Assembly: GCA_028565715.1 (NCBI GenBank)
Contig: JAOXYC010247345.1
Location: 1 to 10,245, forward strand
Source of the DNA: Phoronis pallida
Lineage: Eukaryota; Phoronida; Phoronidae
Length of the DNA: 10,245 bases
Direction of reading: 5' to 3'
Made by a program: the position numbers and the translations under genes. Position 1 is the stretch's first letter, and every line of letters begins with the position of its first letter. A model generated the notes under the pieces. The model saw nothing but the letters and a program-made list of their open reading frames with translations, was not told the origin of the DNA and did not search any database. This document shows positions 7,101 to 10,245 of this stretch, piece by piece.

Positions 7101-9714
7101 GTTCTAACCATATATCTCATCGCCTTTGTCAAAGTTTCCCGGTCCTGCATAATAATGAGATGGGAAATATTTATAACCTAGGTTTAAGAAAGAGGAAAAT
7201 TTGCTTGCTCCATGCAGTTTTGTGCACTGTACATTTATCAAGCACGGAAATGGGGACTCAAATAAATTCCAAAGTATAAAACAATAAATATATAGTAAAT
7301 AGTACAAACAAACACCATGTGAGAGATATTTTCCTCACTTAATTTTAATGTGTACTGTTTGACATGCAGTAATTTTCAATTCATATTTGCTACATGAAAT
7401 GCTTGAAGGATGACTGTGAAGTCATATTTTCGTTGCACAATATTAGCATGGTAATTTTCATTTACAGGCTAAGCATTATGTAATATTGGAAAAAACAATA
7501 TTTGATTGTGCTATTGAATGCTTAGTGTCATAAATAAAATGCTTTGTATCTATGGGGGAGTGATTGTGATATTGTGACTTGTACCTTATTTTGAATCTCC
7601 TGTAAGAGAAGTCACTGATTTTTTTTATAAATTTCAATTTCATTTTTTACAAAGTCACTGTTTTACAGATTTTGATTTTTTCTTTTCACAATGTTTCTTT
7701 TCTTGAAAAAGAAAGGAATAATTCCACTTCATAAAAGTAAATTATGAAATGAGACAAACAATGAATAAACAATAACTAATTGTTTTTTAAAGTATCATGC
7801 CATAATTGTTTTCAAGAGAATATCTAGTATAAGCTCATGCTCATTTTTACCAATATCTCATAAAGTCTTATAATTATGCTAGAAAAATATATTAAGAGGA
7901 GTTAGTCAAAAGACATCCACATTTAATGCAGAGGGCCCACATCATATTATGATTATACTATGTTAGTTGTTGTGTTCCATTTTTGAATGATATTACAAGC
8001 GAAGAGATACCTTTTGGAACAAAGGAGTTGTAGAAACGATGATATGTGTGTACAACTGTTTCGGCCATATCTCACAGCCGTGATGCACCAAGCAGTGGTG
8101 CCCTCTGTTGGTGATGATAGAAAACTGTTTTTGACCACCCTTTTGGGAGAGATATCTGATGAGACTATCTAGAGTAGACTGCAGGTAGGTCTAAACCTGG
8201 ATCTGTGTTTAAACTTGGCTGGTATTGTTTGATTTCGATCGCCTCCCTGATGCGGCGTTTCCATTTGTCTGCGTTGAATCACAGCCTTGAGATATGGCAA
8301 AAACAATAAAACACACATCTCATCGTCTCTACAACTCCTTTGTTCCAAAATGTATATATTCCCCTTGTAATATCATATCATGATTACATTTACCTTTTTT
8401 GGTGGTTCACTGGGAACAATTATTTTCTGTATATTCTTGTTGCTTTGAGACAATGTATAGAGTACACGGCCTGAAGTGACCACAGCTCCGTAGGATGGGA
8501 TGGAAAAGTTGAGATTAATTTTATCGATGGCCTTGTCTGTGAAGTCATACTTGAGGCTTCCGTGGAATAAGCGGTAGTCTGAAATACAAAGATGTTGTGT
8601 AAGGATAACTTTTAAAATCAACCTACGACCGTAGTGTGATTTATTAGGCAATATTGGAATAGGACTGTCTGAATTTAGACAACTTACATAAAATGACAAT
8701 AATTTAGTGGTTTGGGTGAATGGTTAATGATGATAAGATGGCTTGTGAAGCTGTCCAAATGCTCGTGAAAAATATTGTTTGGTGGCATTTACATTGTTTT
8801 TTACCACAACAGTCGGCGGTATTATTGAATAAAATCCTTAAAAACTGATTTTGATTGTCACTATTACAGGGTTATCATCAAACCTTAAATTCATACATAA
8901 ACAAAACTACATTAAGTTTACCTTCAACAATGGTTGGCTGAATACTCATGATGACAAGCTTTGTCGCACCGAGTCTACGATCATCGGTATTGTTGGTCGT
9001 CACAACTATCTGCACATTGGGTGTCTTAGTACTGTTGTGACAGGAAATGGCCATCACTTCGCCATCGACAGAGGTGTGTCCGTAGACGAAGAAGTTCTTT
9101 GATGGTCGACCATCCATAACAAACACATGCCCATCAGTTCCTCCACTGACCAAGTAGTGACCATTTAGTTCAAACCTGAATGGAAATCAAACAGAATAGT
9201 GTAAGGAACATTTAACATGAGAAAATGCTGATAAAATTGTTGAATTACACTGAGAAACAGATAATTTTTTTCTCAATATAATTTCCTTTTCAGGCCTGAG
9301 GGTATATAAAAAACAATACTTGAATTGACGTGACATGTCCAACAAATCAAGGAATGTTTTGAAAGCAATTCAGGTTTCACAATTTTATAGAGCAGATGTA
9401 TAATAAACATAAAGAATATGTTCAAACTTAGGAAAGCAACATCCTCATAATCAGGTTATAATCCATAATTCTTAATATACTCACACAAGTTGTTTGACCG
9501 GTCCATTGTGCATTTGAACACAGTGAACAATTCTTGGTTTGTTGATTTCATGTAGGTCCACAAAATACAGGTGACCAGACAGTGTTCCGACCACAACGAA
9601 CTGGGACAGGACACCACAGGCCAGTACCGTGGCTTGTGTGCCTAGGGCCAAACTACACACTTGCCCAGCTGTCTCCAAGTTCCACACTTGCAAAAATCCA
9701 TCCTCACGAACGCT
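1062..9714 (-). CDS. CFAP43: CFAP43-like ciliary WD40/coiled-coil protein, partial, 13 exons
   Basis: Thirteen exons join in frame: 9714-9485, 9175-8922, 8578-8394, 6119-6060, 5694-5572, 5185-5028, 4539-4371, 3888-3877, 2767-2663, 2352-2275, 1883-1758, 1503-1399 and 1178-1062. All have AG/GT borders, and together they give 574 codons without a stop. Residues 1-337 of this fragment carry WD40-type blades ([43 protein letters not shown]). Residues 338-574 are highly charged and helix-prone. Remembered vertebrate CFAP43 shares the order and wording of several blocks: ATVLAC, the DARPSK-type motif (DGRPSKNF here), [12 protein letters not shown] and ECWDSM. Known family role: CFAP43 works with CFAP44 in the axonemal tether/tetherhead complex that links inner dynein arm I1/f to the doublet microtubule, and its loss in mammals causes sperm flagellar defects. 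Full-length family members are about 1600-1700 residues, so roughly a third is seen. The start and stop codons are outside the window. CFAP44 is the main alternative, but it fits the shared motifs less well. Confidence 0.9.
1399..1503 (-). CDS. CFAP43: CFAP43 exon l: coiled coil with ECWDSM motif
   Basis: This 105-nt phase-0/phase-0 exon (35 codons) runs from acceptor CTTTTTAG to donor CTCACT|GTGAGT. It encodes [20 protein letters not shown], then [15 protein letters not shown]. The E-C-W-D-S-M-x-V-K-G-R block is shared with vertebrate CFAP43 directly after the EVAR motif, which supports the junction with exon k. Confidence 0.92.
1758..1883 (-). CDS. CFAP43: CFAP43 exon k: coiled coil with FDLDTEEQ motif
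   Basis: This 126-nt phase-0/phase-0 exon (42 codons) runs from acceptor GTTAAAG to donor GCCAGG|GTAGGT. It encodes [20 protein letters not shown], then [20 protein letters not shown] and AR. The E-F-[DN]-L-D-T-E-E-Q and E-V-A-R blocks are also in remembered vertebrate CFAP43, making this one of the best family anchors. The open frame continues past the donor into the intron, so the splice rests on the consensus donor and the next exon's homology. Confidence 0.92.
1884..2274 (-). other. intron between exons j and k
   Basis: This is a 391-nt AT-rich intron with consensus ends. I see no repeat, RNA gene or additional exon in it. Confidence 0.75.
2275..2352 (-). CDS. CFAP43: CFAP43 exon j: coiled-coil segment
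   Basis: This 78-nt phase-0/phase-0 exon (26 codons) runs from acceptor CTATTTCAG to donor CGGCAG|GTATTT. It encodes [20 protein letters not shown], then RDMRRQ. It is almost entirely charged or helix-forming, with hydrophobic residues spaced three to four apart as in a coiled coil. Confidence 0.88.
2353..2662 (-). other. intron between exons i and j
   Basis: This is a 310-nt AT-rich intron with consensus ends and no recognisable element or extra exon. Confidence 0.75.
2663..2767 (-). CDS. CFAP43: CFAP43 exon i: charged linker and start of helical region
   Basis: This 105-nt phase-0/phase-0 exon (35 codons) runs from acceptor TTTTGCAG to donor GTTGAG|GTAGGG. The translation starts [20 protein letters not shown] and ends [10 protein letters not shown]. 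The WLE motif followed by charged residues corresponds in position to the PWIEKRME-like stretch that begins the coiled coil of vertebrate CFAP43. Confidence 0.88.
2890..2938 (-). repeat. tRNA-derived head fragment (box A and D arm)
   Basis: On the minus strand, TAGTTCAGTTGGTAGAAC (starting at 2929) has a perfect D stem, GTTC/GAAC, around AGTTGGTA, preceded by TA as at tRNA positions 8-9. TAGTTCAGTTGG fits the Pol III box A consensus. No anticodon stem forms downstream and no box B (GTTCGA) lies at tRNA spacing, so this is not an intact tRNA. It is most simply the decayed head of a tRNA-derived SINE or a tRNA pseudogene. Confidence 0.5.
3492..3754. mobile_element. MITE-like element with long imperfect inverted repeats
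   Basis: The left end CATCTTGGGCCCCATTTCAC continues AAACATAATTTCACC. The right end, read in reverse complement, is CATCTGAGGACTGTTTCACA followed by AACACTATGCTCACC. The pairing continues inward through A-rich segments (ATTTTCACAAAAAA against ATGTGAAAAAAA), so the 263-bp unit is a long imperfect hairpin without coding capacity. GGGCCCC(A/G)TTTCACAAA termini resemble non-autonomous DNA transposons I remember from several marine invertebrates. Family and target-site duplication are not established. Confidence 0.6.
3877..3888 (-). CDS. CFAP43: CFAP43 exon h: 12-nt microexon (Asn-Glu-Asp-Glu)
   Basis: A 12-nt sequence, AATGAAGATGAG, is bounded by acceptor ATTATTTAG and a consensus donor GTAAGT. 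It encodes four acidic residues (NEDE) in phase 0 and joins REK of exon g to EKERMEK of exon i. Either inclusion or skipping keeps the frame. Only splice signals and composition support it. The strong donor and the compatible charged protein make it more likely real than chance. Confidence 0.6.
3889..4370 (-). other. intron between exons g and h
   Basis: This is a 482-nt AT-rich intron. I find no inverted repeat, RNA gene or further exon in it. Confidence 0.7.
4371..4539 (-). CDS. CFAP43: CFAP43 exon g: post-propeller linker
   Basis: This 169-nt exon runs from acceptor CTTTTAG to donor GAGAAG|GTATGT. It enters in phase 2 (its first C completes the Asp codon) and leaves in phase 0. It encodes [20 protein letters not shown], then [20 protein letters not shown] and a Ser/Thr-rich tail ending SSLREK. 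The composition changes here from beta-rich to Ala/Glu/Arg-rich helix. This marks the transition from the propeller to the coiled-coil half. Confidence 0.9.
4838..4850 (+). repeat. 13-bp direct repeat flanking the palindrome, left copy
   Basis: ATGTTATCAACAA here recurs exactly at 4980-4992, where it overlaps the right tip of the palindrome by two bases. The pair brackets a 129-bp interval that contains the palindrome plus 37 bp of other sequence on its left. It could be a target-site duplication or part of a copy event. Confidence 0.8.
4888..4981. repeat. 94-bp near-perfect palindrome, no spacer
   Basis: Arms 4888-4934 and 4935-4981 are reverse complements over 47 bp with only two mismatches (4922/4947 and 4927/4942). 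The centre is GTTAAATTTAAC. The palindrome lies in the intron between exons f and g, 46 nt past the exon f donor. In RNA copied from the minus (gene-sense) strand both mismatches become G-U pairs, so the hairpin would be fully paired. It may be a small foldback element, a template-switch inverted duplication or an assembly artefact. Confidence 0.95.
4980..4992 (+). repeat. 13-bp direct repeat flanking the palindrome, right copy
   Basis: This is the exact second copy of ATGTTATCAACAA, starting in the last two bases of the palindrome's right arm. Its partner is at 4838-4850. Confidence 0.8.
5028..5185 (-). CDS. CFAP43: CFAP43 exon f: last WD40 blades
   Basis: This 158-nt exon runs from acceptor TTTGCAG to donor TGGGA|GTAAGT, entering in phase 0 and leaving in phase 2. 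It starts [20 protein letters not shown], continues with [20 protein letters not shown], and ends [12 protein letters not shown] plus a split Asp codon. The blade ending V-L-C-C-Y-K-W matches the L-V-C-L-K-W end of the WD40 part in vertebrate CFAP43, so this exon closes the propeller region. Confidence 0.92.
5186..5571 (-). other. intron between exons e and f
   Basis: This is a 386-nt AT-rich intron with consensus splice ends. Nothing else is recognisable in it. Confidence 0.75.
5572..5694 (-). CDS. CFAP43: CFAP43 exon e: WD40 blade
   Basis: This 123-nt phase-0/phase-0 exon runs from acceptor TTTTGTAG to donor GGCAAG|GTACTT and encodes 41 residues. It opens with a polar linker ([20 protein letters not shown]), then [20 protein letters not shown] and a final K. 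The S-P-H-x-K-W-L-A-S-A-G-x-D-G pattern is a classical WD40 blade core. The blade is completed by the first residues of the next exon (LYIRAV). Confidence 0.92.
5802..6063 (+). repeat. diverged tandem duplication next to exon d
   Basis: AAATCATTACTTCCTTGGTG (5802) recurs with three changes as AAATCACTGCTCCCTTGGTG (5940), each followed by AC. GAATATGAAAA follows both copies (5837 and 5977). A second matching block, ATACACTTAACCTCG (5923), recurs as ATACACTTCACCTCCG (6049). The period is about 126-140 bp. The last block covers the donor end of exon d. The interiors have diverged too far to align by eye. Confidence 0.5.
6060..6119 (-). CDS. CFAP43: CFAP43 exon d: 20-residue charged linker exon
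   Basis: This is a 60-nt phase-0/phase-0 exon between acceptor CTATTTAG and donor GCGGAG|GTGAAG. It encodes [20 protein letters not shown], a hydrophilic Ser/Glu/Gly-rich linker with no secondary-structure signature. It fits exactly in frame between exon c (ending PPKK) and exon e (starting ATSKD), and could be skipped without a frameshift. I recall no conserved counterpart in vertebrate CFAP43, so support comes from splice signals and phase only. Diverged copies of its donor border occur nearby at about 5923-5961. Confidence 0.65.
6352..6492. mobile_element. palindromic MITE (foldback element), complete copy
   Basis: The centre is a perfect 14-bp hairpin, ATTTCGTTCTTAAC (6394-6407) against GTTAAGAACGAAAT (6422-6435), around CCAGCCTTTGGCAA. 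Outer arms also pair: ATAGAGGATCCTACAGGAG at the left against the complement of GAACGAGTGTATGATCTT at the right, and GTTGATATCAAT against ATTGATAACAAC. A second, truncated copy is at 10167-10245, which proves it is repetitive. Relative to that copy, this one lacks about 16 bp (around CTTAAACGCGTTTG) in its left arm. No coding capacity is seen. Confidence 0.8.
6776..6937. mobile_element. imperfect inverted-repeat element
   Basis: The left arm includes AAAGTGATTCTTAC...ATGGGATGTAATAAATACC and pairs with the right arm, whose reverse complement contains AAAATGATTCTTAA...ATGGGAAGTAATAAAGC. Similarity runs about 70 bp per arm, including the outer CAAATTG-type tips, around a short A-rich centre. This is the shape of a non-autonomous DNA transposon. 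A further 12-bp inverted pair, TTATCACATAAC (6914) and GTTATGTGATAA (7035), hints at a larger or nested structure. Confidence 0.55.
7047..7986 (-). other. repeat-poor part of the large intron between exons c and d
   Basis: This is 940 nt of AT-rich intronic sequence with T/A-rich tracts near 7610-7700. I see no coding exon with convincing splice borders. A 36-nt exon-like candidate at 7109-7144 was considered and left out because its donor is weak. No RNA gene or clear inverted repeat is visible. Confidence 0.6.
7987..8376 (-). mobile_element. Penelope-like retroelement remnant between inverted terminal copies
   Basis: The two ends, 7987-8084 and 8279-8376, are inverted copies of each other. 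The tips are ATGATATTACAAG/CTTGTAATATCAT, and the inner match includes TTTTGGAACAAAGGAGTTGT and GCCATATCTCA. Between them, the minus strand at 8278-8165 encodes a terminal fragment that resembles the C-terminus of GIY-YIG endonucleases of Penelope-like elements. Penelope-like copies are known to carry terminal repeats in either direct or inverted orientation, which fits this structure. The reverse transcriptase is absent. The element sits in the CFAP43 intron, 17 nt after the exon c donor. Confidence 0.65.
8165..8278 (-). pseudogene. C-terminal GIY-YIG endonuclease fragment of a Penelope-like retroelement
   Basis: Thirty-seven codons and a TAG stop read [20 protein letters not shown], then [17 protein letters not shown]. 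The pattern [12 protein letters not shown]...P-x-L-N-x-D-x-G-x-x-L-P-x-x-Y is the usual ending of GIY-YIG nuclease domains fused to Penelope-type reverse transcriptases, where the conserved Glu and Asn contribute to the active site. A TGA immediately precedes Phe, exactly where the inverted flank joins, so the upstream domain was lost by truncation. It is too short to act and is a dead remnant. Confidence 0.7.
8394..8578 (-). CDS. CFAP43: CFAP43 exon c: inter-blade segment
   Basis: This 185-nt exon runs from acceptor ATTTCAG to donor AAAAAAG|GTAAAT, entering in phase 1 and leaving in phase 0. It encodes [20 protein letters not shown], then a region with [19 protein letters not shown], and ends [10 protein letters not shown]. 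The DYRLFHG start depends on joining the single G from the previous exon, which confirms the splice. The ending basic/proline run leads into a flexible linker. A retroelement remnant begins only 17 nt past this exon's donor site. Confidence 0.9.
8579..8921 (-). other. intron between exons b and c
   Basis: This is a 343-nt intron with consensus ends. Apart from a tiny GTCT/AGAC hairpin near 8668 I see nothing notable. Confidence 0.75.
8922..9175 (-). CDS. CFAP43: CFAP43 exon b: WD40 blade with GRPSK motif
   Basis: This 254-nt exon runs from acceptor TTCAG to donor GAAG|GTAAAC, entering in phase 2 and leaving in phase 1. The translation begins [20 protein letters not shown] and continues through [13 protein letters not shown]. 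That motif is the strongest single match to remembered vertebrate CFAP43, which has DARPSK at the same place after a similar G-T-x-x-G blade. The second half of the exon ([16 protein letters not shown]) is a loop and strand before the next blade. An open frame on the opposite strand at 8851-9102 is an antisense shadow. Confidence 0.92.
9176..9484 (-). other. intron between exons a and b
   Basis: This is a 309-nt AT-rich intron with consensus splice ends and no recognisable element. Confidence 0.75.
9485..9714 (-). CDS. CFAP43: CFAP43 exon a: WD40 blades
   Basis: The exon follows the acceptor TTTCAG and ends at CTTGT|GTGAGT. It is 230 nt, starting in phase 0 and ending in phase 2. It encodes about 76 residues beginning [14 protein letters not shown], with the VW-N/D end of one blade, then ATVLACG and the blade [11 protein letters not shown], ending GPVKQLV. 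The hydrophobic strand pattern with Gly-X-X-Gly turns is typical of WD40 beta-propellers. The valine codon is split across the next intron and is restored by the first base of the next exon. Confidence 0.92.
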
Positions 9715-9831
9715 CTGAAATCATAAATCTCTTAGCTAACTTGTATGTTGTTTCACAAAATTCTAAATTCTAAACGGCATTAAATTCATTTAAACAGGGC
9801 TTTATTGAGATAAAAACGTTACCTTATAGAT

Positions 9832-10129
9832 TGTTATAGATACTGTCACCTCGTTGGTCCCAATCTGGCGTCAAATCACAAATCAACTAGAAATGTTGTC
9901 TACAAATCCTTTGTTGAACACACTTTATTTACATGTGTCTGAGACAAAAACAAATTTCAAAATCTGCAAATGGGTGATATGCTCTCAAATCCCCCCTTAC
10001 AGATTTTTTGAATTTTTTTACTCCAGATGCAAGTAAGTTATGTTCAACAAAGGACTTGTACACAAAATTTCTAGTTGATTTATTTTTTGACGCCAGATTG
10101 GGATCAACGAGGAGACAGTATCTTTAACA
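9832..10129. mobile_element. 298-bp element with roughly 100-bp terminal inverted repeats
   Basis: The left arm begins TGTTATAGATACTGTCACCT and includes CCCAATCTGGCGTCAAA, ATCAACTAGAAAT and TCCTTTGTTGAACA. The right arm repeats all of these in reverse complement with scattered substitutions (TGTTAAAGATACTGTCTCCT at its tip). Arms extend about 100 bp (9832-9931 and 10030-10129) around an AT-rich centre. There is no credible protein, and the open frame at 9854-10036 is a by-product of the arm. The family is unknown. The TCCTTTGTT block also occurs in the Penelope-like remnant's flanks (CTACAACTCCTTTGTTCC), a weak hint of kinship. Confidence 0.75.
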
Positions 10130-10166
10130 TTTGTGTTGACTAATAGAGAATGCAATCTCATTGAGG

Positions 10167-10245
10167 AAATAGAGGATCCTACACGAGTTCCTAATTGATA
10201 TCAATATTCTTAAACGCGTTTGAAATTTCGTTCTTAACCGAGCCT
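10167..10245. mobile_element. palindromic MITE, second copy, cut by window edge
   Basis: ATAGAGGATCCTACACGAG, TTGATATCAATATT and ATTTCGTTCTTAACCGAGCC match the left half of the element at 6352-6492. This copy retains CTTAAACGCGTTTG, which pairs with the right-arm sequence CAAAACGAGTTTAAG of the other copy, so it shows the more complete left arm. Its right half should lie just beyond the window. Confidence 0.8.

Larger units (their letters stand above)
9715..10245 (-). other. intron (partial) upstream of exon a
   Basis: The intron enters from the right edge. It contains a long-inverted-repeat element (9832-10129) and the start of a palindromic MITE (from about 10167), and little else. No upstream WD40 exon is visible. 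Confidence 0.7.

Noticed and set aside
7109-7144. A 36-nt minus-strand phase-0 exon-like stretch ([12 protein letters not shown]) after a TTATGCAG acceptor.
   Set aside because: The donor is ATG|GTTAGA, which is weak, no family similarity is evident, and a 12-codon open stretch is expected by chance. Exons c and d already join in frame without it.
7610-7700. T-rich tracts and a TTTCTTTTC/GAAAAAGAAA hairpin as a possible terminator or regulatory element.
   Set aside because: It is deep in an intron of an AT-rich eukaryotic gene, and such tracts are common and carry no specific signal here.
7987-8172. Plus-strand and overlapping minus-strand (7953-8138) open frames of about 61 codons.
   Set aside because: Both lie in the inverted arm and 3' non-coding part of the Penelope-like remnant. 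The real coding trace is the other minus-strand frame at 8165-8278.
8851-9102. Plus-strand open frame of 83 codons.
   Set aside because: It is antisense to the well-supported CFAP43 exon b and has no recognisable domain.
9854-10036. Plus-strand 60-codon open frame.
   Set aside because: It is made of one terminal inverted repeat and the AT-rich core of a repeat element, with no protein-like features.

Overview
The window is a low-GC, intron-rich eukaryotic nuclear locus. It carries the middle part of one multi-exon gene on the minus strand. Thirteen coding exons can be placed between 9714 and 1062. They splice into 1722 nt, or 574 codons, with consistent reading phase across all twelve internal junctions. 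The conceptual product reads through several WD40-type blades, then a charged linker, then a long acidic/basic coiled-coil-like region. I recognise it as CFAP43 (cilia- and flagella-associated protein 43, formerly WDR96). Both the 5' end (first WD40 blades) and the 3' end (rest of the coiled coil) lie outside the window.

The organism is an animal with motile cilia. Introns are long and full of short inverted-repeat elements, and there is a Penelope-type retroelement scrap plus a SINE-like tail of a kind I associate with marine invertebrates. A mollusc or other marine invertebrate is the best guess, but the phylum cannot be fixed from this sequence.

Layout in transcript order (right to left). 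10245-9715: intron with a palindromic MITE cut by the window edge and a roughly 300-bp long-terminal-inverted-repeat element. 9714-8394: three large WD40 exons. 8393-6120: a 2.3-kb intron holding a Penelope-like remnant flanked by inverted repeats, a second inverted-repeat element and a complete copy of the palindromic MITE. 6119-5028: a small linker exon, beside diverged tandem copies of its own 3' border, then two more WD40 exons. 5027-4540: intron with a 94-bp near-perfect palindrome. 4539-1062: seven exons of the coiled-coil part, including a 12-nt microexon, separated by introns that hold a hairpin MITE and a tRNA-derived head. 1061-1: intron with a degenerate SINE-like tail and no further exon that I can support.

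There is no prokaryotic-type gene, CRISPR array or complete RNA gene. Most open frames outside the exons are antisense shadows or lie inside repeats. The observations most worth a second look are the intronic palindrome, the Penelope-like remnant between inverted copies of its own flank, the 12-nt microexon, and the possible local duplication around the 60-nt linker exon.
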